Positions 46,401 to 57,600 of a DNA stretch of 64,000 nucleotides are shown here, piece after piece. Every line of letters begins with the position of its first letter. Position 1 is the stretch's first letter. Location of the stretch: positions 5,198,733 to 5,262,732 of the forward strand of contig OW285188.1 of the NCBI GenBank assembly GCA_935421135.1, written 5' to 3'. The stretch comes from Bugulina stolonifera. Its lineage: Eukaryota; Bryozoa; Gymnolaemata; Cheilostomatida; Bugulidae. The translations under genes were made by a program, and so were the position numbers. The notes under the pieces are model-generated. The model made no database searches and was not told the origin of the DNA. It worked only from the letters and a program-made list of their open reading frames with translations.

Positions 46401-47833
46401 ACAATGTATGACTCATCATCACTACCTCTCAATATATAATGTAAATGGATGAGTATGTTGAAATATGCATACAAATAATATATTACTCTTACAATATGCC
46501 CTTATGGCTATCACTCAGAATTTGTGACACCCTCCCACCCTTCTTTAGTGGACTCGGTGGACTCCATGGCTTGTGTCACAGTTGTTATTAACTAGGATAG
46601 TATAGAGTATCCCTGTTCTATAGGAGTCGCCCTTTTATTACGTGTAGTTTAATAATGCAAAGAACCTGTGAAAGTTTTATGTCTGATGCCCGTTCTCTTT
46701 CGGTTGGCCGCACAGGAATAAAGTTCATTGTTATTTGTACTCCTCGATTATTCTCTCTCTAGTGGTTTTCCTTTTCATATTTATTTATCAGAAACTAACA
46801 TTTTTTCTAGAAAGCAATACACCGTCTCCATTGAAAACTTTTTTATGAAATGTACGAATTATCTAGTATTAAGGCTACCTTCCTTTTTAACTCTCGAAAT
46901 TTTTTGCAGATTTTGTATTTTGAGTAAAATACCTGGAGTTGGCCTATCTTTTGCATCATTGAACGAGCAAAGAGAAAACAACTTCTGTATAATTATAATA
47001 CTTTAGCATGTTGTGTAATAACAGCTTGTGTGGGTGATTTGTTAGGTCATTTGGCTCACCTGATGGAAGGCTTCGATTTGCTCATGACATAGAACTGACC
47101 TTGGCTGAATCTCAACAGCTTGGCTTTGACCCAGACTACATAGACGCAGTTCTGGTGATGGTGGAGAGACTCAAGACTCTCGACTTGGATGACAAGGAGT
47201 ACGCCATTCTCTGTACCATTGTACTCTTCCAGGAAGGTAGGCCTCTATTATTATAGGTTCACTGAGCAAAAGAAGTTATATACAGTGTAAACGTTATTCT
47301 CCAACAGTGGATTTATTATGGTATGACAATCGTAACGTTATCTGCATGCTTGGTTGTAATAGTTGTCCAACTGCTCTGTATCTCCTGTAGATGCCATCGG
47401 TTTGAGGGACACCATGACAGTGCTCAAGTTGCAGAAGAAGTACCTGACAGTTCTCCAAAGATACGTACGTCTGGTGTATGAAGGTGATATAAAGAGATAT
47501 GGACGTATACTGCTGAGGATACCAGGACTACGCACCGTCGCTCACACTATACAGGAAGTGTTTGAACAGTTTATTATTATGGACAGACCACCAATAGATG
47601 ACCTGATAGATGGTGCCCTGTTAGATACAGCTGATGACGTCCAGACTATTGATCATATAGTTATAACTTCTGGACCAGAGGAGGTGCAGGGAGCCAGTGA
47701 AATAATACAATCACATGAAGCTGATGCAACCAATGTTATCATAACTCCCAATGACAGTACTATTGAAATTGAATCTGAACCAGTTATTGTAGACCCAACT
47801 GCTGCCAACAGCAAAACTGTTGGAGATCAGTAG
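37405..47833 (+). CDS. nuclear receptor, RXR/NR2-like DNA-binding domain, 7 exons
   Basis: Exons 37405-38218, 38486-38704, 38962-39141, 39252-39344, 39616-39700, 47046-47236 and 47391-47833 join in phase to 674 residues. Exon 1 codes a 271-residue Ser/Thr/Asn-rich A/B region. The DNA-binding domain (about 276-341) has all eight zinc cysteines: [17 protein letters not shown]-box [10 protein letters not shown], then CKNDGTC and CQYCRFRKC; the P-box is the RXR/NR2 type, which usually binds AGGTCA half-sites. A hinge [11 protein letters not shown] follows. The ligand-binding domain carries the classic signature ([17 protein letters not shown], about 429-445) and an RXR-like helix 10/11 ([17 protein letters not shown]). 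At the AF-2 position, where RXR has a hydrophobic-Met-Glu core, the text reads [12 protein letters not shown], so AF-2 looks degenerate; an extra acidic F region of about 85 residues follows. It acts as a nuclear transcription factor. Intron 5 (39701-47045) holds a sense-oriented gypsy element. Exact subfamily unresolved. Confidence 0.92.
39836..40490 (+). repeat. 5' LTR of gypsy element
   Basis: Starts TGTGATGGTACGCCC, ends AAACCATTACA. Contains TATATAAAGGGCACTG (TATA-like, about 40164) and CAATAAAGACAC (AATAAA near 40218). Confidence 0.95.
40492..40511 (+). promoter_or_regulatory. primer-binding site, complementary to tRNA-Leu 3' end
   Basis: TGGTGGCAGCGGTGGGATTC, one base after the 5' LTR. 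Its reverse complement ends GCTGCCACCA, matching the acceptor and T-arm end of animal tRNA-Leu(AAG), so reverse transcription is probably primed by tRNA-Leu. The tRNA match is from knowledge of animal tRNA-Leu sequences, not a search. Confidence 0.8.
40813..42531 (+). pseudogene. gypsy Gag-protease ORF (reads out of frame at its 3' end)
   Basis: The frame opens with [18 protein letters not shown]. The N-terminal 200 residues are Gag-like ([19 protein letters not shown]). No CCHC knuckle is visible. An aspartic protease motif [12 protein letters not shown] is followed by a typical MGLPYL distal motif. The frame then approaches the reverse transcriptase but, after a run of nine C (about 42453-42461), the expected pol reading moves to another frame and this one ends at 42531. 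The break could be a homopolymer indel in the genome or a sequencing error. Confidence 0.85.
42464..42923 (+). pseudogene. gypsy reverse transcriptase, N-terminal part
   Basis: Reverse transcriptase blocks are readable: [52 protein letters not shown], and [16 protein letters not shown]. The reading changes frame again near 42880, just before the catalytic YLDD, so the enzyme is not open across its active site in this copy. Confidence 0.85.
42880..45501 (+). pseudogene. gypsy Pol: RT C-terminus, RNase H, integrase
   Basis: An 870-residue open frame begins at the catalytic LYLDDIIV of reverse transcriptase and continues through the thumb ([21 protein letters not shown]), RNase H ([24 protein letters not shown]), an integrase zinc region ([11 protein letters not shown]...CEVCQAAK), the integrase core with its three acids ([25 protein letters not shown]), and a Pro-rich C-terminal tail. 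The frame is intact after 42880. A short purine tract (GAGGGGGCTA) before 45515 is the likely polypurine tract. Confidence 0.9.
45515..46171 (+). repeat. 3' LTR of gypsy element
   Basis: Near-identical to 39836-40490; differences include a 2-bp longer TATATATTG tract near 45600 and CGTGTGGTCGG where the 5' copy has CGTCACGTCGG. Confidence 0.95.
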
Positions 47834-48146
47834 TTTAGACTGCCACCAGTACCACATACATTGTATACAGTAACTATTAAGTAGACTGCACATCTAGTTA
47901 TTTCCTAAACTTTTTTGCATTATAAATATCTAGCTGCTTGAAGGGGACATAACCACAACTTATTTGAATAGATTCGCCCTACTGGAAATAATAACCCTGA
48001 CCTTTGGTATTCCATGATTGTCTCAACGTTCTCATACCTTATTTATCACACATTTATGTATAAATTATTTTCTAGTGACACAGCTTGTGGTTATTTAGAG
48101 TGAATGTATAGTGGATAAGTTGTTGTACTTATGATTTTTTATAATT

Positions 48147-48152
48147 TTATTA
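48147..48152 (-). terminator. RPS19 polyadenylation signal (AATAAA on minus strand)
   Basis: TTTATT on the plus strand about 20 bases past the RPS19 stop. The receptor (plus) and RPS19 (minus) are convergent, with about 340 bases between stop codons. Confidence 0.45.
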
Positions 48153-48170
48153 TTGTACCATTAATACAAT

Positions 48171-50300
48171 TTATGATTTCAACATCTGTGCAGCAATTCT
48201 ATCAAGATCTCTTCGGCCAGTAGATGTCAAGACTCTGCCGCCGTCATCATGTTTCTCAACAAGTTTCAAAGTCTCCAACTGTTGCAGCACTTTACGGGCA
48301 ACATTTGAACTTCCTCTGGCAAAGTGAGATGGTCTGGTTCCTCTATTTTTGGATCCTATAAACAGCAAAGTAATGTAACTGAGAAAAGAGCTAATTCAAA
48401 CTTGCTTAATAATGTAACCAAACCATAATCCATAGATAAGATTGTATACAAAACTGTGGTCATCAATGTGGCACATTGGAAATAATGACTGGGATGACAT
48501 AGCCTGTAAATTTCGTCCACTCGTAAGCCAGCCCTCACATTTTAATAAACATAAAAAACTTGCCTCCATATATTTTAGTGAATGCCCCAACTCCGCATGG
48601 TGCTCTCATGTAAAGATGGCGGGCCATTGAGGCAGCTCGGACATAAAACCAGTCAGGGTCATTGGGAGCCATCTCTTTGTAGCATGCAAGCTTGATGATG
48701 TCATTGTTGCTCATGGGCTTCATCTTGCCTGACCTACATAAAGAGAAGTAAAATAAGCCACCAGATGTATCACACACAAATCCAATATATTTCATGTACG
48801 GATGTCTTTGGGTGACAAATGTTTATTTGGCATATTTAAAACCACCATTTTTGACACCCAGGTAAATAGGAATATCAGTACAGTTCAGCTTAGCTCAACA
48901 TGTGTTTAGCTGAAGCTTACAGACAACAACAAAAACCGAAATAATTATAAATCACTGCAATAACAGGCAATTCAGTCTTATGCAGAGCAAATTCTACTAG
49001 CAGGGAAACTGCTCGTATTCAATATAATATAGTACACAACTCCCCATTACGTTTAGTGATTGATATGTGTACGAGCATCGATTCAGATGAAAAGTTGAGG
49101 CATAGCCTACATGTACAGTCAGAGGCAGACAGTGGTCGCCATGTAGCTCTTACTGAGTGCAAGCTTCATTTATTGTTGCTAAAATAGCTTCCTATTATTG
49201 TCCCATCTAGGTTGCTCCATTGGCCAATTAATAAAAGTCAGAAATTTGAACAGGTTTTAAGGTAAATTCTATTCTAGCAAAATTTTATATTCGTTTTTCT
49301 AATAATCATTTATGGGTGCTTTAGCTTGAATTGCCTACGATCAACTATAGGCCCAACGGTTAACTATAGGCCCAACGGTCAACTATAGGCCCAACAGTCA
49401 AGTGCAGCAGAGCAATGGAGAAATTTACGAAAGGTTCAAGAAGTTTGTAGAAGGGTGAAAAATCTTTGCTGAGAAGTACATGTAGAAGCCCCGAGTGTCT
49501 ACATTAAAGGGGTTATGACATGTGGTTCATGTCTATGTTCAAAGCAGCATCTCTTACTTAGGTTTATTGCATTTGCGCTACTATAAGCAGAGTTGTGTTC
49601 TCTTGCCCATGCTCGACTCATTGGCGCTATTCAATGCTGATCCAAACGCAACTTTGTTATGAAGACGCAACTGCGTGCTTTATGTCATATAGAGAAAATT
49701 GTTGAATTCAAGCTGTTTGCATAGAAAGAGTACAGTAATGAGCAAATGATTTCACAGGATTTACTAATATAGCAGTAGGATAACTTGTGCAAGTCTTTGA
49801 ATTTTTCTGGGCTTTACTTTTGCTGGCAATAACTAGCTGCCTTTATTGGTAGGTCCAGTATTTCATCTGGCCACACTGTATACAGCGGCTATCATTGCAT
49901 TATTCTACATGCCTATACATTGCGTTGTGGTCTAGTTGTGCTAAATATAGCCCGGAAGCCGCGAGCATAGGGTAACTAACAGTACTAGAATAGTAAATGT
50001 CTAGGCACTCAATATATTGTGCCACTAGATAGCTGAGTGCGTCTTAATGCTACCTTTAACATTGTAGTGTTCGAGAGTAGTCATTACTGAACAGTTGAAC
50101 ATTAATGAAAGAAGGTCAAGAGATTTGAAATTTTTCTGCAGCCAAAAGTTTTATACTTACTACTTAGGTCTATACTAATATAATCATAATTTCATATTGT
50201 TTAGATATAGAAAAGAACAAAAAACCTCCACTTACTTCTTAAAGAAGGCAGCCAGAGCCACGACAAACTTTTGTTGATCTACGTCCTTCACACCAGGCAT
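48171..50300 (-). CDS. RPS19: 40S ribosomal protein S19
   Basis: Three coding exons on the minus strand, 50300-50236, 48733-48564 and 48355-48171, encode about 139 residues; animal RPS19 is near 145. The N terminus [20 protein letters not shown], the block [17 protein letters not shown], and the C-terminal [31 protein letters not shown] are diagnostic. The protein sits in the head of the small ribosomal subunit and is needed for 18S rRNA maturation. The ATG lies two bases inside the second exon, as in many ribosomal-protein genes. The intron after coding exon 2 has a GC donor (GGAG|GCAAGT) with a normal AG acceptor; no GT alternative keeps the frame. Intron 1 contains a 19-bp x3 repeat. Confidence 0.96.
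49342..49398. repeat. 19-bp tandem repeat x3
   Basis: CAACTATAGGCCCAACGGT repeated three times with one or two changes, in an RPS19 intron. Confidence 0.85.
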
Positions 50301-50588
50301 CCTGGAAAACAAACAGTTATTCAATTAAGAGCATAAATAATTACCAAGAACAAAGCGCTTCAATGCATTTCATTAACATAACAAACGAAACTTTACTCAA
50401 CTTAAACTTTAAAAAGCTAGAGATTAAAAACTGGAGAAACATGGCACTAATTGATAACTGCACAAGTTCTTTTATGAAAACACAAACAACAATATTCACG
50501 CAATTAAATTAGGCGCTAAAACAGTTAATCAAACCAGCTAACACTTTATTGAAGTTATATTTTTCCAAAGAGACTTAACAACATGTAC

Positions 50589-50620
50589 CTGAGTTGTAAT
50601 GGCGGACCGGAAAGGAAAAT
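50589..50620 (-). promoter_or_regulatory. RPS19 non-coding exon 1 with 5'TOP tract
   Basis: On the minus strand a pyrimidine run (TTTTCCTTTCC, 50620-50609) is followed by GGTCCGCCATTACAACTCAG and a GT donor at 50588. Ribosomal-protein mRNAs start with such a 5'TOP, which ties their translation to mTOR signalling via LARP1. The exact start site is inferred. Confidence 0.6.
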
Positions 50621-51034
50621 CTCACGCATGAGAGTTTGGAAGACTGGAGCTAATACCATGTCGGAATTCATTGGTTCGAAATTGTCATTTGTGGGCGGTG
50701 CTTTCTCTCCGCTGCTAAGCGCATGTCAAACAAAGTGCTTTTAGTAAATCTAAACAAGGACCTACCCAACCATTTCTCTATTTATTTTTAATTGAATTAC
50801 CGTAAAAGGCTGCAGATAGTCTAATGCAGTTATATAACTTTAAAAGGCAGCTCTCAATTAGTTGATGTACGATAATAAATACTTCTATATATTGATATTG
50901 GTGAGAAAAGATATTTCTAGCCTACCGCCACTCCCTACTGTAACTGTTGCTGCTAGTAGTGTGTAATTATTATTTATAAAAAATACGAAGCTATAATTAT
51001 TTTATAATTTGTATTAAGCTACATTTTTATAACG

Positions 51035-51363
51035 GTCATCATCAGTGTTCGAAGTGAAAAAATTGAGGTGGGTACACGGTACATGCAATGTTACAGTTTA
51101 GTATTGTATAGCTTTCCACTTAATCTTATGGTAGCTAATAAATTAGTGACTTACTAAAATGAAAAAAAGTAGTACTCTGGTGGGAATTGAACTCAATACC
51201 TTATGAATGAGTGTCGAACACTCTACCATTACGCTGTCAGGTCCACAGCAACTGTATAGGGAAAACTAGCTATTAAAACGAGGGTACACACCTGCTAGCC
51301 GTATAACCACTAAAAATGAGGTGGCTACTCCCCTATAACCACACTTCGAACACTGGTCATCAT
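51035..51363. mobile_element. hAT-type MITE with tRNA-like core and 8-bp target duplication (copy 2)
   Basis: 313-bp element (51043-51355) with perfect 14-bp inverted ends CAGTGTTCGAAGTG / CACTTCGAACACTG and GTCATCAT on both sides (51035-51042 and 51356-51363), the 8-bp duplication typical of hAT transposons. Read on the minus strand the core carries an A-box-like GCGTAATGGTAGAGTG and a B-box-like GAGTTCAATTCCC about 35 bases on. Homologous to 14450-14750 in inverted orientation. No transposase. Confidence 0.9.
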
Positions 51364-51987
51364 ATTATCGTACCCATTACTCATTACGCTGGTAGTTGTG
51401 CTCGATGAAGCTTTATTTCGAGGCATGTGTAATTTCATTGGTTTGGAATAAAATAGCATAGCTAGAATTTTCATTAATATTCTAACTGGTCAACAATAAC
51501 ACCACAGCAGGTGTTGCGTTCGACTGAGTGGTGAAGACGCAGCCATACAACATATGACCAAAGTACCGAAAAGTAAAGAACAACGTCAACCGGATAGATG
51601 TCAGCTAGTGCCTTTATGGGCCTACGTAGCTTGACGCGCACTGGAGGGGGCACAGCCTATGTACTCGATATACAGGTGCAGGAAAGTATATCCGACAACC
51701 TGAGAAAGTGTTTGGAAACAAAATTTCAACCAGCCTGCATTGACACGACCCAAAAACAAGGCTGTGAGAGGCATTGGTCCGAAGGGACTGATGCCTCAGC
51801 ACACAGTAGCAGGAGTGGTGCCTTTTACAGTAGAATGTTGGGTCCAAATTTCAGTCCTGGGGTAGTCGTAGGACTGCACTTGGAACCCAATCCACATGTG
51901 TGCCTGTATATTGTATACTGTTAGCCAACGGTTTCGGTGTATTTACAGTACATTAGTAGTTGCTGCACAGAACTGTTAATGCGTTAA

Positions 51988-52754
51988 AGGTGGACTGTAC
52001 TGAAATTTTGACGTTATGTGTTGAATACACCATTAGAAAACCCAGTAGCAGCTGAACCAGTTAGCACAATACCAGCTAGGATACATGATGTCACCATGGT
52101 ACCCAGCTCTGTTAAAACTAGTGAATTAGGCCTTTATCATTGCGGGGAGTGAATGCCAGACCACATATTGTGTTATTATAAACAGGAAATTTTAATTTAT
52201 TTTTATTCTTGTTGTACTAGGAATATCACAAAACAAAAAAATGGGTTTGTGGAACAAATAATGCTAGTTAATATTCCTAGTCAATAAAAAACACGATTTG
52301 TTACGAAAAATTATCAAATCACTTTAGAGTTTGCAATTTGATTGGTCAATATAGGCTACTTGTTTATCTCATGAATAACATGCCTACTTATTAGACTGGT
52401 GCGTTGAACCTGTAGAACGTAGTACTATAATTGCTAGTGTCTGTTTTACTGAATGAACACTATGTTTCTTATAAAACAGTTGTGAGAACTCAATATTGCT
52501 TCCATATAGCTTGTCAGAGTTGAGATAATCAAAGAAAAGGTTTTGAAAATTGACATAGAGCTAGGTGGAGACAACTGCTAATGCCGACATCACGATGGTT
52601 ATTTTAGAAATTTTGGTGCTACTTGTTTTTGCAATTTAGCATCTATTAGCTACTACTAAAACAGTTTAGATATGTTTGTAGAGGTATCAAATAATGCTAA
52701 CATACGTAGTTAGATTGGTGAAAATAATTCTAAAACTTTCAGTACAGTCCACCT
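51988..52754. mobile_element. piggyBac-type MITE flanked by TTAA
   Basis: Ends AGGTGGACTGTACTGAAA and TTTCAGTACAGTCCACCT are inverted repeats of about 18 bases; TTAA occurs immediately outside both ends (51984-51987 and 52755-52758), the piggyBac signature. 767 bp, no transposase frame. Confidence 0.85.
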
Positions 52755-53320
52755 TTAAACAAAGAGACGTTGCCAAGAATAACAATATAGTAAATCCACA
52801 ACTGCACAGGTAATGTGTGAGATATGCAAGCAAGCATAACTTATTGGCGCATAAACAACACATTTAGCATCCAATGTCGATACAAAATCAAGTATAACTG
52901 TCAATGTAAAAGATGTCTCAATATAAATATGGAGCTCAGGACACAACACACTGGTGGACAGGTAACGCTCACTTGCAGGGAAGTATAAAAATACTTTTTA
53001 CACTGCTGATTTGTACCTATGAATGATTGCATAAGTGCTGTATTTCTACTTCTTTACTTGAGGCCCAACCGATTCTCCCTCAAGGTGGTTTAGTAAGATA
53101 ATGATCTGCACTTGGGTCCACAACTCCAACCAGTTTCACTCAAGGCTGTGGTTTCTAACATAGCTTATCCATTTCCAGAACACTAAATACTAGGTCGAAT
53201 ATACAACAGATATTGTAATTGCACTGGTATTCTAACATCTGACTATCATGTATCACTATCACGATCTACTTTATTGTTCACACCCAGCAACCCGACTAGA
53301 TACACTAACTAAGTACATGT

Positions 53321-54020
53321 ACCTCCATGTCTTCTTCTTCTGGCTTTTCCCCTCAGGTGGAGTCGCCATTGCAGATCAGTTTCCTCTATTTAACCCTGTC
53401 TTGTGCGTCTTCTTCTGCCAGTCCTGCTATTGCCATATCATCTTTCAAGCAGTCTTTTCATCTTCTTTTGGGGCACCCTCTCTTCTGCTTTGCTACCTCC
53501 AGTTGTCTTATTTTTCTTCCCACATACTCCTCATCTGTTCCCAACACGTGTCCCAGCCACCTCAATCTTATCTCCCTCATTTCACCTCTTAGTTCACCAA
53601 CTTTCACTCGTTTTCTGATATCTCATTTCTTATTCGGTCAATTTTTGTTAGTCCCAATGACCATCTCAGCATTCTCATCTGCGCCACTTGTAATTTATCC
53701 TCTTGTGCTTTTGTCACCGCTACTGTCTCCATTCCATACAGCATTGTTTGTCTCATCATCGTCAAATACAGTTTCCCTTTGACTCGATCTGGCACCTTCC
53801 TATCACACATTACCCCTGTAATCTTCTACCATGCACTCCAACCTGCCCGAGTTCTCTTCACGACCTTCCTGTGAGATCCCTCATTAGCTTGTACAGTCGA
53901 CCACAAGTATTTAAACTTTTCAACTTGTTTCACCTCTTCTCTCTGCAGTTTAAACTTTGTTTCTACCTCCATGTAGTTCTATTATTTCGTCTGGATTATG
54001 ATTATGCTTTCTGATATTGT
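53321..54020 (-). pseudogene. decayed non-LTR reverse transcriptase, C-terminal end
   Basis: Minus-strand frames, interrupted by stops and frame changes, read as the region after the polymerase core of RTE/Jockey-like non-LTR elements: KFKYL, DRVKGKLYLTMMRQTMLYG, QVAQMRMLRWSLGLTKIDRI, LRWLGHV followed by DEEYVGR, and EEDAQDRVK. At least three breaks are visible. 5'-truncated, as is usual for such insertions. Confidence 0.85.
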
Positions 54021-54690
54021 CTAGTGTCTTGACAGAAGTTTGACTGGTATTTATGCCTAATGAGCTGTTGCAGCTAAGTTCATTATGTTGCAATGGGAAC
54101 TTGACCTAGATACTACTAGTCACTCCTTTCATAGAACAATTAGCCCTTTGATTGGAAGTTCTAGTGGACAGATTTGGTCATAAAATCGCTAATACGATGT
54201 TGTTCATAAAGAATTCCTCGGCTCCAATATAAAACCTGTATATGAGTGCTGTATAAAAACTTACTGGTTTGCTTCCCAATGTAAGACCATATGACAACTG
54301 TATGAAGGAGAAAGGAGGAATTCGGTGTTGATGCAAGTCATAAAGAAGTAGAGACTGCAGAGTATAGTAATGGTGTTTAACAATAGTTCAGCTTATTTGT
54401 ATCGCTAGCTGATTTACATGCATATACACATAGTTCAGGGGGCCCCACACGTTTTACTATGTGTATGTAGCTACTCAGAACTCAGTTCTAGAGTGCCTTA
54501 TTGGCATATGAGATATCTACTATATTTACATAGTCGCTGTTGGTTTAATAACATTGTGTTAGTGTTTAACACGGTGATGGTGTGCTGACTAGATAAAAGC
54601 ATAATTTCTTTCAACATTTTACATACTAGTAGCTGTGCATTATATCATATATGTGTACTATCTGCAATTTCTTTCAAAACTTGTAGATAA
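54021..54690. other. intergenic, 5' side of the PP2D1-like gene
   Basis: No gene or clear promoter element recognised. Confidence 0.35.
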
Positions 54691-57600
54691 ATGGCGGCAA
54701 CGGTTACTAGTAAACCACCATTGCCAGTAACACAGGCTGCATCCACTAAGAAGGTGGATGAGGTAACCGAACGTAGTAGTCTGTCGCAGAGTATCTACCA
54801 CCAGGGTCTGAGTACAAGTCAGAAAGAGACGATATCTGCAGGAAGTAAGTCACTCTTGTAGATAATATAATTACTCATAAACCAGCCATGTTTTTTTATA
54901 CTAGGGGTGTGAGCTTGCCATGTTAACTACTATACTCTGCATTACTCAAAAGGTTAACTATGGTTGCTGTTGACTATATTGTTGTCAACAGCATTAGTTG
55001 GAGTTGTTCCCAAAAATGCAGCAAATGCAGCTCTGCACTGTCTGATTAAATGCTGAATAGAGCATTGATCTGTTCCAAGGTTTCAATATTTCATACTGAG
55101 TACGGGATCTCATTCTTCCAGCACTTTGGTGCTGCTATTTCAAACAATTGTGTAATTTAGGTCGAGTGAAGTTGTAACGTATTATATAATACTACCATGA
55201 TAGGCCTAAGCAAATATAAGAAGCATTTTGATGTCATCAAGAACTCTTACGCAGGATTGATAGGATGGTACCTAGTTTCTGGTAGGTGAGTGTGAGACTA
55301 TAGCGTAGACAGCGAATTAAATTCACTACTGGAGTGCTTTGTTGACTGTCTATGTGTTGTTCTATAGCGATACTTGGGTTAAAAGATGTCTTCTATCAGA
55401 ATGAGCCTGATCTGACATACCACTGCGCACTGTGTAACCGCTTTATTTCACTTCTACTGCTCAAGGACCATAAATCTTACCACAATGCACTTCAACTCCT
55501 GGAATTTCATCAGCTACCTCCCACATTAAAGATTCTCTTAGAGAGAAGGAACGCGTTAATTGGAAGGATCAAGGTTAGTGTTGGAATTGGGGAGATGACC
55601 CTAGAGTCACTCTCGGGAAAGGTCACGAATGACAGAACTCTTATATTGACGATAGTAATGATTGACTTATTGAAGAACCATGCGAATAAATGTATATAAT
55701 TATATAACCATTAAATTTATTAATTAATCTGTAGAACCATGCGAATAAATGTAATTTTATGTACAGTAGCCTACATGTAAAACATAAGCTAACGGAAAGG
55801 AACAGAGTTTCCCTGTGTATATCCCTTGAAGTGGTCAACTGCAGGAAGTTGAAAGTTGATGAAACCCATCCTGAAGTGCCTTTCGTAGAACCCAAGCCAT
55901 ATTTTACTATGTTATACTAAAAATAGATTTTCTCTTCATGTAGTATATATCCTTAGCCATAGTTCCTAATATGTGGCATGGCAAAGTATTGTAAGATTCA
56001 CACGTGTATTCTATACAGTCATGTAGTCTTTGTATGCATCTGACTTTAACTATTTTAATTCTTGTCAAGTTTTATTAGCATCGCTATCACTTTACCGTTG
56101 CAGGAGGAGGCAATTTTAGAAGGTGCCACCCTAAACCTGAATACAATACAGTTAGTGGACGATTCCTACGAAATACTCAAGCAGGAACTGGAGGACACAT
56201 TTGAATCTTGTCGTAAAATCGAAGAAAATATTGATTCGAAAGTCGAAGGATTTTATTTGAACTGCTGTTTGGACTTTGTCTCTGCAGTTGGCTGCTGCAG
56301 TGATCAGAATGCTAGATGGAAAGGCAAAATGGAGGACTGTAAGGTTTATCAAGACTGCTATGGAAATGACAAAAACAAGACATTCTTAGCGCTGTATGAT
56401 GGATACAATGGGAAGTACGCTTCATCTGTAGCAGCTAATGAGCTTCACTACCTACTGCTCAGAGAAATGGCTAAATTTGATACAAATATTGACTGCAAGT
56501 GTACGTTTAACATGCTGGAGTCTAATGACATCACTCAGTATGACCTGATAGAAGCACCGTCTGTGCCATGTGAACACAGACGTCAGGTTCATAAGCAGAG
56601 CAGTAACTATGTACATCAGATAATATACACCTGTGAAGAGCTGGAGAATGAAGGAACCAATCATCTATCATCCCATCATCCAATCATGAAGAGGCAAAGT
56701 GAGGAGGTTATTGGGAAGTCGAGGTCATCATCTACCAAAGCCAAAGTTAGTACGCAATGTATGTGTACCATAGTATAGTTCATTTGTATAGTATACATCG
56801 TTTAGTAGCACTGAGAGTGGGCCTACTGTTACTAGAATATCATTAGTTTGGGTGATTCAAAAATTAGAATCCTGTGAGGTAAACGTCTGCACTATATTTA
56901 GCGCTAGCACAAAGATGAACCTCAATTTGTCATTTAATCCTGGTTTGATATACATGTAGCTAGCCTACTTCCTTTAATGTAAACTTTCTATTCGGTTGCA
57001 AATTGGCCCAAGACACCATTACGTTGGTGTAGTTCTTATTATTAGGTGAAGGATGAATACAGTCAGCACATGAAGGCAGCGTTTAAGAGAGCATACAAGC
57101 TGACGGATCAGGTACTTTCATTTGGTGGTGATGAGAAATCTAGAGTTAGATGGAGTGGATGTTCTGCTGTCACTATTGTTTTAGAGCACTATGAGAATAC
57201 TCATGCAACTGCTGCAGCTGTTACCAGGTAATACTAATAACTATGTTAGTGAGAGAAGGGCTGTACCAGGCTAAAAGATAACAGGCCAAACAAACGAACC
57301 ATATTGCTGTTTGCAGTCTTATAGTGTTGATCTTTATAACAATGTACATGTACATTGTACATGTAGTTGTAATCATTGCATCTAGATTTGAAGTTGTGCC
57401 CTCCACCCAAGCATTGTTTGTGGTAGGATAACTCTAGAATATACATTTAGGACACCAACAAAGCCACTTCACTTACTATAAATGTGTATGTTAATGTAGT
57501 GCATATACCCTATCTACAGTATATGTGGGTGTGTAAGCCATAAGTGTATTACTCTGTGCTACCATATCCCATAATACTACTGTTACATGTATGTATTTTC

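Noticed and set aside
51598..51924. 108-codon plus-strand frame as a gene
   Set aside because: No recognisable domain, no convincing splice context, and it lies among MITEs; the opposite strand also has a frame here. Could be chance.
53248..54014. Ser/Leu/Phe-rich plus-strand frames
   Set aside because: Antisense shadows of the decayed non-LTR reverse transcriptase on the minus strand.
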